Positions 12,432 through 29,831 of a DNA stretch of 64,000 nt are shown in pieces. The stretch comes from Isoetes taiwanensis. Its lineage: Eukaryota; Streptophyta; Lycopodiopsida; Isoetales; Isoetaceae. Location of the stretch: NCBI GenBank assembly GCA_021234155.1, contig JAJEKV010000334.1, forward strand, positions 1 through 64,000. Direction: 5' to 3'. The position numbers were made by a program, and so were the translations under genes. Every line of letters begins with the position of its first letter. Positions within the stretch are counted from its first letter, which is position 1. The notes below the pieces were generated by a model that had not been told where the DNA came from, made no database searches, and saw only the letters and a program-made list of their open reading frames with translations.

Positions 12432-12747
12432 GGCGCAGAATTCCCTTTTTTTTTCTTTTTTTTTTGAGGGTAAGAGAGCAATTTATTAATTTAGAAAAAG
12501 AGTACAGTGGGTCCCCTCATCGGGACAGATAGAGAAATATAATCCAAAGGGAAGAATACCCAAAACTCGACAATTGAAGGTGTACTAGTGGCCCAGCCAG
12601 TTCTTCTTCCCCACTAATGTAGGTACTATAGGGCAAAGCACCTTCTTCACCACAAGAGCGAGTACTATAGATAAGGCTGTGCACTTCCACCCATCATTTG
12701 CCGCCTGGGGGTTGTTCATTTTTGTTCTAGACAAGAGTTTACCTTCT

Positions 12748-16618
<3,871 letters not shown>

Positions 16619-16639
16619 CCCGAAGAGGTTATGACTACA

Positions 16640-18700
16640 GCCAACCTTCCAACCCTAGGTGCAAGGGCATATCTATGTTCCTTCCTGGCAGGGTCGCACC
16701 TCCTCACCAGGTACCAAGTGGGAATAGTCATATCAAGGGAAAACACCTAGGAGAGCATCTGGGTTCCCTTATAAGGGGAGGAAAGGCTTTCGACACAAAG
16801 GAGGATAAATGGTTTAGGGAAGTCCCTTTATAGATGGACCCCCTTAGACATACTGAAGAGGGGCAACTTGAGGTACCCCTATTAGCCCTTATTGGAGAGA
16901 ATTTCATATTATCCCAAAAGGGGGACAAACTTCTGGAAGTACTCAAGACAATGTGGAACCCCCCCTCAATAGCTTTCATCGTATATAAAGAGGAGGGGTA
17001 TGATAACAGACACTTCTTTGTCCTTTTGAGAAGAAGTTCCAAAGTGCACATACTTGCCCTTTTAAAAAGAAGTACCAAGATGTCCCATAGGGGCAACACC
17101 TTCCATATGTCGATGTTGATGAAATATCTCAAAAGCCTCCATGTGGGTGACAAAACAGGTATGCTAAAATTGTCTTTCAAAATGAATAGACATAGGGAAT
17201 GTAAATCTGCACCATAAAGCGTAGAATTGTCGTCCTTCCCTTTCACAATCATAGATCCGGGAACATTCCGTTTATAAAGATATTCGAGAAAATGTCCCAC
17301 AGAGGGGATAATATATGTTCGGGAGACAGCATGCCCCCCATCACAAGGATAAGACCCAGCCATATATCATTGAGGCGAGCATGATATATCTCAATATTAT
17401 TGGTAAAATAGAAGGGGAGATAAAAAATACTTGCTTAAGGTCGGAATAAGCGTCACCCAATATAGAGAAAGGGCAGCGATACCATCTTTACAGGGTATCG
17501 ATTGATCACCCCAGAAGCAGCCACAGATCAAATTCATTGAGCTAAATTTCTTCCTTAGAATATGATTGAAAGACGGCAAGGAACCCCAGGTACCGTTACA
17601 TTCCGGATACTGTTGACTAAGAGAGCTACATGGCACGGCAAAACCATTCAGAACCTTATGACCCAAGAGAAGATCTTTTAGCCTGTTTTTATGTAACCGG
17701 AATGCTTCATATCTCATACACCAGCACCAAACCGTGGGTTTTTCAAAGACGTATGCAAAGTTGATTGCTATGTTTTGCAGGTAGTATGCAAACCGAGATG
17801 CTCTAGACCACATACAAATAATAGAAAAGAGAGCTACTTGCACAGACCAGATATCTGCCATGACCACAATAATGAAATTATAACGGCCAAAAACCTTCAC
17901 AATGAGTTGGAACATAATGAGCATTTTATATAAACATCTGATATAGAAAACTGCCTTACAAAATAAGCCCGATACAGGACAAATATAAGCCTGGTATCTT
18001 GTGGTTAAGAAGCAAAATGGCCACAAGACTAGGAAGTATATAGAACATAAAAACTTGAAAGAAGCTTCCAGCTTCAGCTTCAAAGAAGAGTGTTTCCATC
18101 CTTGTTTGCAGGGAGGATCATGCTTCCTTGCTCCAGAGAATGCTCCAAACATACTGTTGCTATTGATGCTTCAAAGGTCCCAATATCTTTCCCTTTATTT
18201 TTCCCATTTAGTTTCTTAGACAATGAAGTATTGTTGCCAACAAAGACTAGGGGTTTTATCATCGTGTGCCCCCTGGCCATTCACCGATCAAGATGATCTC
18301 GCAACCAAGAGGTTTTGTGTGCACCGCAGAATGAGTGCATGATTGCTCTTAGTCTTCATAGCGCATTTGAGCTTCTTTGGGGCTGCCAAGAACAAGAGGT
18401 TGGGATTCCAAAATAGAAGAGCGTGGGCTCCCCCCACTGTGAATCATCGCGACACCAAGCTAGATCCAAAGACTGTGGAGCTTTGGTTGGGAGGCATTGA
18501 AGAAGAGATCTTGGATCAAGCGCATTAATCGCTGAGTTGCTTTGTCTTGGGCTTAAGTGACACGCACTTTCCCATTGAGTTGGGGACATCCGATAGGGCC
18601 AAGATGACTGTTGGTTTCTCTCACAGCCGCTACCGATAGGGCCAAGATGATCTATTGGTTTCTCTCGGCCGCAGACTCGGAGGAACTGGCCAAACCAAGT
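16640..18700 (-). other. ORF1-ORF2 interval of LINE, no assignable domain
   Basis: Contains two long minus-strand open frames (16728-17363, 211 codons; 17397-18152, 251 codons), rich in hydrophobic residues and without a motif I recognise. They may be the decayed C-terminal part of ORF1 or chance frames. The position upstream of ORF2 on the same strand fits an ORF1 tail, but the sequence gives no proof. Confidence 0.35.
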
Positions 18701-19269
18701 GGCCAGCCCTCTTGAGTGGGATCGATGCTTTCAGCAAAGTAAGGGCAAGTGGGCTAAATCATTTGTGACATGAAAGGATCTCGAGGAGGCAAAGGGGTTC
18801 CAAAGCTGACTCAAGAACTAAGGGCTTTTAATTGGAACAGGGAAGGCGTTGGGATATCAAGAGGACAGGCCTTCATGGAGCACTCACCCCCATAGTCCGG
18901 GGCAACAAAGAACGGCCCCGCTTCTTAGTAGACTTTTGGAATCGACTTCTATAAAACCATCGAGTCAATCATCTGGGGCCAGCCTATTTTTGTCTTGAGT
19001 GTGTGACCTGTTGTGCTCAAAGACCGAAGAGTGGTCTGAACATATGTCCCCAGCATGCACCCCGGCTCCACATCCGCAATGGGGAAGGGGAGACCGTAAA
19101 TAGAGAGAATAAACTCTATTAAAGTATTATTAAAGCCCTTGAAGAAGACAGAACGGAAGTGGCTTTAAAATATCAACCGTGGATGCAAATCTTTGGGGCT
19201 TCAGAGGTGTTCCCACCCATGCACACGTACTCCCCAAGATAGGGAAGCAATAGCTTTGAAAGCCTTCTC

Positions 19270-19610
19270 ATTCCCATATTGGGTAGAACAAAGCATCAGG
19301 CTTTTTGGGGTTGAAATCCGGCCTCCACTTTTGCAGCAAAACTTGGCCATTGAGACAAGTGATTATCCCCTTCTTGAAAAGAAGCTGGGTTTCCTTTTCA
19401 GTTTGCAAGGTAATGAGAAAGTATAAGTTTCCCAAAGGCTGGATCCGAGGTAGGATTCTGCCACGGCATATACGCCAATGCTTCTTCTTAATCTCAGCCT
19501 CAAAGACGGGTTACCCCTTATAATCTTGGCAATAAGAGCTCGATTATCAAGGTGTAATCCGTTCGCCACCTCTGAATATACAGTGGAGATATAAGTCTGA
19601 TCCCCCATAT
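19270..19610 (-). pseudogene. LINE ORF1 remnant with DUF4283-like sequence
   Basis: Read on the minus strand, EVANGLHLDNRALIAKII, then in a shifted frame GQVLLQKWRPDFNPKK and ALFYPIWVRM match the pattern of plant L1 ORF1 DUF4283 (GKF, then LLLRPWSPDFDP and VPVWIRLPG). DUF4283 proteins are thought to bind element RNA. At least one frameshift separates the two parts. The location, about 3 kb upstream of ORF2 on the same strand, supports the call. Confidence 0.6.
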
Positions 19611-20896
19611 CAGGGCATATATTGGCATCGCGATTCTCAACGGGCAAAACAGTTCCATAGAGGTCATGCTCAAAAATATGCCTCCAACCAGTAGTAGGAA
19701 TTGTTGAGCCAAGGGCAATGCACCAAAAGGATTGAGTAGGCTCTGTTTTCCACGCTATCGAAAAAAGAAGTTCCACCAGTCTTTCGGACAAATGCAGGAT
19801 TAGCTCCACGTATAGCAAAGCTCGACACAAGAAAAATACTCCTGCTGCAACAGCTTTCGATCGATAATAGAACCCCAAAGCTGCAATAATGGACCCTCAA
19901 TGTATCCCCACCAAATGTAGTCAAGATTCACAAGAATAATAGACCGAATTATGGTTGAGATATCGCGCAGAAGAAGGATGGAATGGAAAAACAGAAGAAA
20001 GTAGTTGAAGCTTGTGAAGCTTGATGGCTAGAGTCGAAGAGAAAACTAGATACTCCATGCCGAGACCACATCGTGAAGATTTGTAGAGCTCCAAAGTGAT
20101 GTAATCGTGAGAAGGCTTCGTGAGTATAGAAAAACTTAGCAATAGATGGTCCGCCTCCGCACCAAGGTAAGCAATTTTAAATTCCACCGTGATCGCCAGA
20201 CGGATCTTGCGCGGGATGGGAGTGTTCTCCTATAAAGAAGATCTCAGGGAAAACAGTTTCGTCCACCAAGAAGGCCCAAATATCAGCAGGAGTTCCTTCA
20301 AGCCACCCACAACAGATCTGAGAGGTGCTATAAAAGATAACAAAATATTTCGATAGCTCCACTGGAGAACTAGATGATCCCGAGACCTGGGGAATGGCAG
20401 AGTTTGAGCAGGAGCAGGAAATCGCAAGGGGGATAGGCAGCCCCATTCAAACCTGACATTGATAGAAAACTACACAAAGTATGCCTGAGAAGCGACTATG
20501 GTCCCGAGAATAGAGCCATGACTTGCAAATGGATAGACAGATTGAGAGAACAGGATAAGCAGAGATTAATGATCATAGGAAAGTTGGGCATGAGTATAAA
20601 AAGGCAGACAACCGCTAATCTCGCCGGGCCGTGCTCGCGATCGACGTTCAAGATCCAAAGAGAATCGGGCCCAAACATGATTGTTTGGTCTTGGTCAGAG
20701 AGTCAAATGAAGCCACCGAATCCAGGCATGAATCAGGGAAATTCCCCCTCTACAAGGGGGAGAACCAAGAAGAGGACGGGCCGATTCAGCAGCCACACCC
20801 GATTTGCCTCATCTCAATCCTAGTTGATAGGAAAAAGGTAGCATATGTTTTGGAAAAAGGAGAGATCTTGCATGGCGCTAGGCGCCCGTAATTCCC

Positions 20897-21704
20897 TTTA
20901 CACAAAGACTTACAAAGAGAAAATCACTTCTTTATGTCCATGATTCCACATCGGTACATAGGCACCACATCCTCTCATCACAAATCATATTCTAATCATG
21001 CCTAGTTGCAAGATATCACCTCAAGAATCAATACAAACCCCCACCGATAGAAGAATATTTGATGTCGCCCTCCGGGCATCCTCACTTGATCCGGCCAATC
21101 CTCCCAAGGCAATTCTTCTTTGCCTTCATGCTCTAGGGTTGCCTTCTCTTGCAAAACCTTCACGCCTCCAATCCGCACTAAGCTCCCCAAAAAATAACTC
21201 TTGCTTATATGCTCTCCATGTTGCATGCATGTTCTATCTTGTATGAACATGAATCCGCACTAAGCTCCCCAAAAATAACCCTTTCTTATATGCTCTCCAT
21301 GTTGCATGCATGTTCTATCTTGCATGCATGTTCCATCTTGCATGCATATTCTGTCTTGCATGCATGTTCTGCCTTGCATGCAGTCAAGCATGCATATATG
21401 CCATTACGAGTACGCATTAATCGCCCATCAAGTGGTCGATCAAGCATATCTCTCCTTCTAAAATTTAACCCATGTGCTTATGGGTCGTTATGGATTTTCT
21501 GAAGCATTCTATGATTCAAATGTCAAATCTAGCACAACTTTAACTCAAATCAAAACTTCACCTTAGAAGTATAACTACTATCCATCTTACTGAACATACC
21601 ACGAGAAGAACCCTTACCTCAACTTGATCTATGATCCACCATCACAATAGCTAAAGATCCAACCTGTAATCTGTAAACAAATATCAACACCCAAAGATCC
21701 AATT
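20897..21704 (-). other. Non-coding 5' internal region of inner LTR element
   Basis: Lies between the LINE insertion and the primer-binding site. No protein was recognised. It contains the tandem repeats listed separately. Confidence 0.5.
21171..21395. repeat. Nested tandem repeats rich in TGCATGCATG
   Basis: An 80-bp unit beginning AATCCGCACTAAGCTCCCC and ending GTTGCATGCATGTTCTATCT is present twice (about 21171-21242 and 21250-21322). It continues as four or five units of about 18 bp of the type TGCATGCATGTTCTATCT. CATGCATG is the RY core bound by B3 transcription factors in plants; whether that matters here is unknown. Confidence 0.85.
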
Positions 21705-21718
21705 GGCTATGATACCAA
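21705..21718 (-). other. Primer-binding site of inner LTR element
   Basis: The minus strand reads TTGGTATCATAGCC, one mismatch from the usual plant initiator tRNA-Met site TGGTATCAGAGCC. It lies three bases after the LTR end ..CGTCA. Confidence 0.75.
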
Positions 21719-21721
21719 CTT

Positions 21722-21879
21722 TGACGTTCCTAACCGACATGCCCTTAACCAACTGGGCAAAACCGTCTAGACGTTTATGAGTAGTCGCTTCTACCCATTT
21801 ATGCCGGTGTCTCGGGAACGCCCCACAGGCACATTCAAGGTTCGAATACTCGAGCGGTCTACCATGGGCCCGTTACACA
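21722..21879 (-). repeat. 5' LTR of inner element
   Basis: On the minus strand it starts TGTGTAACGGGCCC and ends GGAACGTCA, with TG..CA termini. 146 bp are shared with the copy at 10566-10711. It is followed by the primer-binding site and preceded by CAAAA of the host integrase gene. Confidence 0.78.
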
Positions 21880-21884
21880 TTTTG

Positions 21885-22290
21885 ACTGCTTATTCCATAC
21901 ATAGTTCCTCAACATGTCTTTTAAAATCTGATTTGTATGTTCTACTTGTCCACCATCGGGTTTTGGGGATGATATGTTTGTACTCATGGACAACTTTGTC
22001 TGGATTGTGTTGAAGATCTCCTTCCAAGAGGCACTTATGAACTTAGGGTCTCTGTCGGAGATGATTTTCCTTGGCATCCCGTGCGATTTAAATATTTCCT
22101 TTGTTTAAAGCAAGATGGTGTTCAATGCTGTATCTGTAGTTCGACACGGCAAAAAGTGAGCCATCTTTGATAGCTTGTCGAGCAATACCAGTAAGGCATC
22201 ATGGCCACTCGCTATTCTTGGGAGTCAAGTTATAAAATCCATGCTCACAACTTTCTATTTAGCATTTGGCACTACCAAGGGTTCTAAGGT
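21885..22290 (-). pseudogene. Gypsy integrase core, upstream half
   Basis: Minus-strand translation in shifting frames gives SMDFI, GHDALLVLLDKLSKMAHFLP, PRKIISDRDPKFISASWKE and LKDMLRNYVWNKQSK. These are the conserved order of the Ty3/gypsy DDE integrase core; the first two catalytic aspartates are in MDFI and DRDP. The frame is then cut by the inner LTR element, and the rest is at 10490-10560. Stops and frameshifts make it non-functional. Confidence 0.85.
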
Positions 22291-22699
22291 TCCCAAAATT
22301 CGGAGTTGCCTCGAAGCAAATAATGCCTCCTATGCGTAAAGCTCTTACGACCCTTAGACATTCCTGATCATGGGTAGAACAATGTTGCTCATCGTTCATC
22401 TTTTAGAGTCGTATGAGATTACTCTTCCTTCTTGCATGAGGAATCTTCCAGTTGCCACTCACTTACTTGCATCTGTTGGTAATATGCAAACCCAATCTTT
22501 GACTTTCTTATGCTTAGTGAGACTGAAAAAGGTGCTGCTCACTTAGCAAAATCTTTTACAATTTGCCTATAATAATCTGCAAGGCATAACAAGCTTCTCT
22601 CTTTGGAGATGTTCTTTGGAGCTGGCTAATTGACTATCGCTTCAATCTTTGCTGGGTCGGTGGAGATTCTCTGCTGTCACTACATGCACCACATACTCC

Positions 22700-23284
22700 A
22701 TCTTTCTTGTTGCAAAATGGCATTTTTAGAGTTTAGCATTAAAGCTTCTCAAATGAACCGCATGTTCCTCCATGGACGTACTATAATTTAGAATGTCATC
22801 TAAAAGGAATGATGACAAAGTCATCTAAAAAGTTTATAAAGACGTAGCATTCTAAAAGTCGTCTTGGGGATGTTTTCCTCCTTGTTGATTTGATGACATC
22901 CCGATCCTAGATTGATTTTGAAGAACTGCTCTCTAGAGCTGGTCTATTAAGTCGTCTGGCCTTTGCAATGCCTACTTGTTCCTTATCGTATGCTTATTGA
23001 GTTGGCATTATACTTCCATCTTTCTTCCCAAAGAGAACGGTTGCCCCGAATGATGATACACTTGGCCTAAGAAACCCAAGTTCCAACAACTTCTTCCATT
23101 GTCTCTTGAGTTCTGTTATCTAGCTTTGCATCTGGTGCAAGAATAATTCTGCATTCTATGCCTCTATAGGGTGGAATCTCTCGGATTTCATCCGGAAAAA
23201 TGTCATGAAGCTCATTAATTAGTTCACAATCACATTAGATAACCTGATTGAAACTAAGGTCTTCCCTTCATATCCTTGCAATAG
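22700..23284 (-). pseudogene. Gypsy reverse transcriptase, degenerate
   Basis: The minus-strand reading shows NELHDIFPDEIREIPPYRG, LELGFLRPSVSSFGATVLFG with KKDGSI, RPDDLIDQL and LLDDILNYSTSMEEH. They match the usual gypsy RT order (HDIFPDE, GFIRPS..PYGAPVLFVKKKDG, FIDDILIYS). The catalytic box is LLDD instead of FIDD or YVDD. There are many internal stops. The upstream edge is interrupted by a LINE fragment. Confidence 0.8.
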
Positions 23285-24067
23285 GGGGTCAAGTCTTGCG
23301 ACTTACAATATATATGACCTCATCTCTTTGTCGATGGAATGTGCAGAGCATGTGTGCGCCTAAGTGCAAACGTAGCAGATCGCCGTCGCCTCGCACAATA
23401 CCTTGACGATGCTTCCTCAAGAAGCTATGGGATGCCAGCACCCTTGAACAGTCAAGACGGCACATTATCAACGCCACATAAATCCCATATTGGAGTGGGG
23501 GCTTAATGCTACCGCACACTCATCTACCCATGAAAAAAGGCGAGGTACATTGCCTCTATCCAAGATAAAAGTGCACACCATCTCCGGATTGAGACATGGA
23601 GATGGGTTGGGGAGCTCCGTCAGGAGAGGCTTTGTCAACGCTGGCAGGTTGGAGCTGTGGAAGACGAATGCCACACCTTTCGTGAGTTGTCCGCATATGA
23701 TGACATTCAGACACGCTTATGCTGAGCTGGTCCATCCCCGCCAGCCCCTATATAAGATGCCGAAAGCATGAGCTTGGTACCGAGATTGGGCTCATACATT
23801 CAAGAGATCATGGATCGCCGAGATCAGCTTGGCCCTCGGGCACTTACCTGATACATGTACATATTTCTGTCTATATTTGTATTTGTTTTTATATTTGTAC
23901 AGTTTGACAGCAAACCTATTCCTGTCACAGTTTTTCCCCCAAACAAACCTTTAAGGGCGGGGAGGGGTTTTTTAACCCGACAAGAATACGCTTGTGTGCC
24001 TCTTGTTGGGTCCCATAGGCCAATTGGTCTCCATGGACTATAAAACTCTATTCTATTCTATTCTATT
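23285..24067 (+). mobile_element. 5'-truncated LINE 3' end with (TTCTA)n tail
   Basis: Plus-strand insertion in the gypsy pol gene. In shifting frames it encodes LRIETWRWVGELRQERLC and VGAVEDECHTFRELSAYDDI, the pattern of the C-terminal cysteine/histidine region of LINE polyproteins (RIETGRW..RLC..C..G.VEDE.HF...CPAY). The key cysteines are partly lost. An untranslated part follows, with AAGGGCGGGG, TTTTTTAACCC and GGTCTCCATGGACTATAAAA, and then four TTCTA units (24047-24067). The 3' end is shared with six other insertions. Boundaries are set by where the gypsy coding resumes. Confidence 0.75.
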
Positions 24068-27000
24068 TAATGTACAACCTTAGCTTTTTTACATGACTGA
24101 AATGACTTCCTTAACTTTAATTGTAAGGTACTTGCCATTTGGTACTAAGATAGATATTTTGCTTCCGGCAATTAATTATTCCCTTTAGTCGGGTTTTAAT
24201 TATTCCATGTCTACTATGAGGTCGCATTTGTCGCTGATAACTTCCCGCGATTTATTGCTTAACTTTGCTCCCGCTTTAAGGTGATATCAAAGTTGATTGT
24301 TATTCCTTTAATGTCGCTAATTGCTCCATCTTACCATACTTTCTCGTGTAGGCTTAGAGATGTTTGCCATGCGTAAGATGCAAGGTTATGAGTTAATGAA
24401 TTATTTACATAAATCCTATGGTCGAGGAAGGTTTTGTCGTCATGACATTTCCTTTGGTCATAAAAAAGACTATGCAAGTAAATGATTATTCTTGTTCGAG
24501 ATCTAATCTATACTCTAGGAATTCTCCCTTTCTTGGTTATTATCCTCTTGAAATGTTCCATCTTTGAGTTTCGCCATCCGATATGTTGGTCGGACTTGTT
24601 AGATTGCTTCTCTACATTGGATCAGATTATTCCTTATGTTGTGGAGGTACTCATGTTATACATGGTCAATGATTATACTAATAATGCATTCCCTCGCTTA
24701 GTGAGGTGACAAAGAGGTTCCAATATATTAGATATATGTTAACAAATGTATATAACTTTAGTTACTCGACACGCCTTTTCTTTCCAATCCTTGAAGTTTT
24801 GCTCAATTCTTAGGTCCATCCTAAAAAAACAATCCACGCGGAATTGCTTCCTGATGCCATCATGGATGTTATCATCCATAATTTGGCTATCTAACCATAG
24901 AACCCCAGGCTTGCTAAAAGCTCATCTACTCATCATTCATTGGAATAGCAAGGCCCTGTTGCCCCCAAGTTGTTAAAGAATCTGACCTCCTTAAAGTTGC
25001 TGCATAATCCTTCATAGACATTTGTCTTTTTGTTGAACATCTTCTACTTGATCTCCCCTCGATGTCGAGGTTGACTTTCCTCCTTAGGGGTATCTATACT
25101 AGTGGACTTGATGATGTGGTTGACGACGTAAGGTCTTTATGTCCCTTCCGAAAAGCTTGGAGGTCATGTTCTCCACTCTATAGAATCTTCCCTATTGAAT
25201 GATCTTGTCTTGGAGGCTAGAAGATTTGAAGATGATTCTTCTAACCCCTCGTTTGATGATGTTGTGTCGAATCTATCAATCTCCTTCATGTATGCTCTTC
25301 AGTTGATAATCCCATGTTGTTGATATAAGAGTGATGACGACATTGAGTGTTTCACCACTTCGAATTGTTCAACCTCTCCTCCTTCTTAAGAGTTAAGCCT
25401 ATTTGCATCCATGTGTAGGATCTATAACCCTGCAGTAATCAATTATTACTATTGTGTCTCTTTTTGTTGGTGATAGACCTTTAATCTCGAAGGCTAGGAG
25501 TCCATCGTGATCTTTTTGCAAGGAGATGGTACTATCAAGGTTGATGTAACTACCATGGAGAATCGGAGCTGACGATGACGAAGTTGATTGCAATCTTAAT
25601 CTCGAGCAATCTGGCATCAATGGCATGCAATTCATCCTTAGTCAAAGCTTCTTTGCTTGAACTCTCGATCTAATACTATCATGGGCCTGTATGTCTAAAA
25701 TGATTGTCCTCTATAGGGGGTGTGCTCGGTATCCTCTCTTAGAAACTCCTGATGTAAATAGTCGATGAAGTCCTTTATTTGTTGGTTGCGGAGTTATGAC
25801 GATAGCCCGTCATTATGGAGCCCTTTCTCAAAGCACTATGGCACTTGGAGAATATTCTTGGCTAGAAGATGTTCCCCTACTATGATCAACATCGTAAGTG
25901 CTTTGGTGCTCATCGACTGTTGAATAGCTCTTCTTGGCATTCATGTGTTTGTTCTTGATGTCTCAATTGTCCTTTCTGCAGTTTTCCCTTCATTATTTGA
26001 GTTTGGCTCTCCTATTTACCGTGTTGACCTTTGACCCGCCGAAGTTTCCTCCATAAGGTATCCTTTGCTTTTGAATTCCTCGCTGTGGTTGAGCAGCTCT
26101 TGTATTAAAAGTGTCAAGGGTCTACAACAAAGGTCTGCCTGGTCTATTTGACTGGCCAAACATGCATGAAGTACCAAACTCCAATAGGCAACAAATGTCT
26201 ATGTCCACTGACTCAACAATTCATATATCTGTGCACTCTATCTATTTCGGCCCAAATGATCTTCCTAGCATTTGGCACATCACTAGCAGCTATAGTCGAT
26301 GCTGACAGAGATATATGTGTACTGATATATGTGGTAATGAGACTCCACGTCTCTAGGTATACTCGGTGTACTGGGATAAGATACATTGATAGAATGGTTT
26401 GTAGACAAGTATTTATGAAATCAAAGATATGGCTGAAGATACTTAACGTGTGACAACAAAATGCCAAGAAAAGGTTTCGAGAATAAGGCTACTGTGTAGG
26501 CAAGAACATGCCTGACAAGCTAAGTGGGAAGGACACAAAATGGGATCTATATTTGATTTAAAGAAAATTAGTGTTTTGGTCTCAATCCTAAAGGTCTTGG
26601 TCATAAATATTTTCTACCAGTCTTAAATCTAAATATGAATAAGGATTATAGTTCAAACATAAATGATGCCCGCCCTCAGTGGTTGGCACAGGGAAGTTTG
26701 GGAGGGGTTCATCCATGTGGGTGGGAGGTTTGATTCTTGCTACTACATGAATTCTTTTAAGATGAGGTTGAAATGGCTTGGAAACTTGGATTGGGATAGT
26801 AGAAAATAGTATACTAGGTAGAAAATTGGCTAGAACTAGGCAGGTAATTTTGACTATCTTCTGAATGGCACTTCTCTAAATTGAGAGGTTTGTGAACTGC
26901 TAAAAATGCCAAATTTTTAAAGGAGCCTAGGTCATGCTTTCGAAGTTTGGGCGTGGCGGAAGTTGTGCTTCGAGTTTGGCCATGGCAGACTCTCGTTGGG

Positions 27001-28126
27001 TTCAAGTCGAGAAGGTGGCTTATTGAGGCTAAATCTTGACCTACTGCTTTTGATGAACTTGGGAATTATCTGCTTCTAGCACCATGAATTGCAAATTATC
27101 CATCATTATAAGTATTTCTTATATGCTTCCTTCTTGTCGGTTTCGGTACCATGCTTCAACATGAAGGGTTCTCTCCGTCACATAAATCTTCGCCGATTTC
27201 TACGCCTTTGGCCATACTAGAATTGGTAACCTTGCCGCTTGTTTTTCGGGCCTCCTTCTCGCTATTGGGGTACTTTTTGCACTAGTTCTCGTACTATTAT
27301 CGCCTCGTTGGTCGATCTTCCCGCTTTTTTGTGCGCTTTTCTGTGTCCTCCTCCCCTTCTCTTACCTTCTATCCCTTGGTATCCTTGTTCCTTTACCTCC
27401 TTGGTTTGCTCTCCCTATTAGGCCCCTCTTGGGCCACTTCTTCTTGTGAAGATGTCGGCTCCCATTCCTTTGAGGAACTTCTCGAAGCATTGAGGGCTTG
27501 GTCCACCATAGTGTCAAGGGTGTTGTTAGGCAAATTCGAGGTACTAGAGTCTCCGTCCCACTTGGGTCCGAGTGAAACTTGCTTATTCGGTGTGCTCCAT
27601 GACGACTAGAAAATTCTCCCTAAAATTCTCTTTACAATATGAAAGGGCTCGAGGATAGAATCTTGAAAAATCTAAGGACTGGGGGTACTTTTAAAGAGAT
27701 TTTTAACGGCCACTTTTTTAGGTGTGAATGTATTATAACTGAGGGTTATTAATTAAAGTACTTTTTTCTAATTACTTAACTATTTTTCAAGAGTTTCCTA
27801 TTTCTTTTGGGCCAAATATTGGTCATTCTGCACCATTTTCCTTGCAAGCTTCCTATTGAGTGATTCTTCATTCAATTTTCACTGGTAAGATGGAGCTCAT
27901 GAATAACTTTGAGCCCAAATTTATTAGAAGGTTTCTTTTGACTCTCTATTCAAAATTAGCTTACCCTAAGACCTAGATTTAGCTTGCTAATGACATTCTA
28001 ACGACGGAAGAAGAAAAATTCTCCCAATTTCCGAGGTTCATATTTGGAATTTATCCCAAATTTTCTACTAGGCCAGTTAGCTACTTCGGGTAATGGCTAG
28101 TGCTTGATCTTGGTCAACCAAGATCA
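24068..28126 (-). pseudogene. Degenerate gag-protease region of outer gypsy element
   Basis: Lies between the primer-binding site and RT on the minus strand, where gag and protease belong. Fragments that read like gag C-terminus and linker are visible around 25900-26110 (AAQPQRGIQKQRIPYGGNFG). A 78-codon open frame at 25399-25635 sits where protease is expected. I see no intact zinc knuckle or DTG motif. 26111-26560 does not read like gag and may be a further insertion. Confidence 0.45.
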
Positions 28127-28141
28127 TTGCTCTGATACAAT
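28127..28141 (-). other. Primer-binding site of outer gypsy element
   Basis: The minus strand reads TGTATCAGAGCAA directly after the LTR end CGCCACA and AT. It matches initiator tRNA-Met (TGGTATCAGAGC) with one base missing. Confidence 0.75.
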
Positions 28142-29722
28142 TGTGGCGCTCCTTCTGCTGTACACGACAACCCATCGTATATATCAAAGGGCCTTTCCCA
28201 TCCACAACATCTGTTGCATGGGCCCTCCGTCTAACCCGCGTCTGGGGATGGCCAGACAATGAGCAGAGGACATGGAGGTGTCATTCCGGCCTGTCTCCTA
28301 TGGGCTCCTACATTAGCGAAAGCAACATACCAATGTAAGCGGTAGCAATAACACACTACTTTGAAGGGTAGTGATAATCCATCCATCCATGTCATCGAAT
28401 ACAAGCATACAACAAAAACTTCAAATAGATCAAATAGAGGCTCTTATCCAAGGACTCAAAAGGGGGGAATCGACTGACGACTGGAGTCTCCAGATAGATC
28501 AGACCAAGTTATGGCAATGGCTTAGGCTGGCAATAGACAATGGCTAGGGTTGACCACTCCATCTGCCCCTCTTATGCATACTTTGCAGATAGGCTAAATC
28601 AGACTCTGTCGTGATTGTAACCTGCCGGAGACGTAATCCCATGGTATCACCCAATGAGACTACTCCGAGTTGCATCTCCCTGGTCCGATGAGGTAGGAAG
28701 GGTTGCATCTCCCCCTCCGAAGTGTAATGGCTCCATGGGCAGCTTGAGGATCATGGCAACACACGTCCGTACCCAACTAAACTCCCCAAAAGAAGACCCA
28801 GGCCAACACTTGCAGCTCTTGAGAGTCAGGGCAACGCCATTGACCCAGGAAGTGTCAGAATCATACCCGGCCCACATGAAGTGACCAACTATAAGCCTAG
28901 CCCACCATGGATCCCCAGTAGCCACGCTCAGCACGGACCTCCCTCCACTTTGCCACTGACTCCGTTATACGGTACTCAGGCACTCCATAGCCTCCGTAGC
29001 CAGGTGGGCTCTATGCACAGGCTGCATAATAATGGGAACTAATGGGTCTAAACTAGGAGCATCATCAAAATAATAACTACTAAATCTCTACCCCCCTTCC
29101 GAATACACAAGAGGTGCAACATAAGATCAACCATCATCATATATCAATAAATTACAATAATAACAACTGATCCTAATCATATACATCTAACTTATAGTTA
29201 GGGTTCATTGATTAGGGTTCATGCTCAAAACTATAGGTTATAGAATGGCTCTACTAGAACACAATACTCGAAGTACCTGCTCCTGATGAGCTGCCTCCAG
29301 CTCCCTAGTTCTCCATCTCTGGCAGGTGGTTCGAGTAGATGATCCTCCCCTGCTATGCTCGCACTTACGGACTGCTAATATAACATCGGCTGTCGCAGAC
29401 GATCCTTGAATCGGAGCTGTGGACACGAACTCATGGATCAGAAGTTGGTAGAGCCAAAAGTGGTCTAGGTTTAGGGTTTGGCCTTTTATGTGTTAGGATT
29501 CACATGAGAGCCACTTGGCTCCAATAGGTTGCGCCTATGTGGCGGGTCACCTAAGAGTGAAGCCCTGTGGTAATGGGTCACCTCCTAAGGTTGGCTAAGT
29601 TATATAAATAACTTGGCCATGCCCCCACACTTGGTGCATACAAGTCTACTAGTATAGATTTGTATAGTGACGTAGCCTAGGATATAACGATTTATATCGT
29701 ATATTCTAGGGGAACGATCACA
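28142..29722 (-). repeat. 5' LTR of outer gypsy element
   Basis: Element-sense start TGTGATCGTTCCCC at 29722, end GGAGCGCCACA at 28142, about 1581 bp. It is followed by the primer-binding site and flanked outside by TTATC. It aligns with the 3' LTR, but with many substitutions and one inverted block. Near the start it holds the palindromic stretch ATATAACGATTTATATCGTA. Confidence 0.82.
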
Positions 29723-29831
29723 TTATCAGCCATGAGGACTGTTTTTAGTCCACTCTTAAGACACAATTGCTGATAAGCCCCTCATTGAACACAAAAACAC
29801 ATATATTGTACCAGTTGCAAAAAAACGTGTC

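Noticed and set aside
17397-18152. A 251-codon minus-strand open frame as a membrane-protein gene
   Set aside because: Composition is odd (rich in Cys, Phe, Leu), no start context or promoter is visible, and it sits between LINE ORF1 and ORF2 on the LINE strand. It is more likely decayed LINE or a chance frame.
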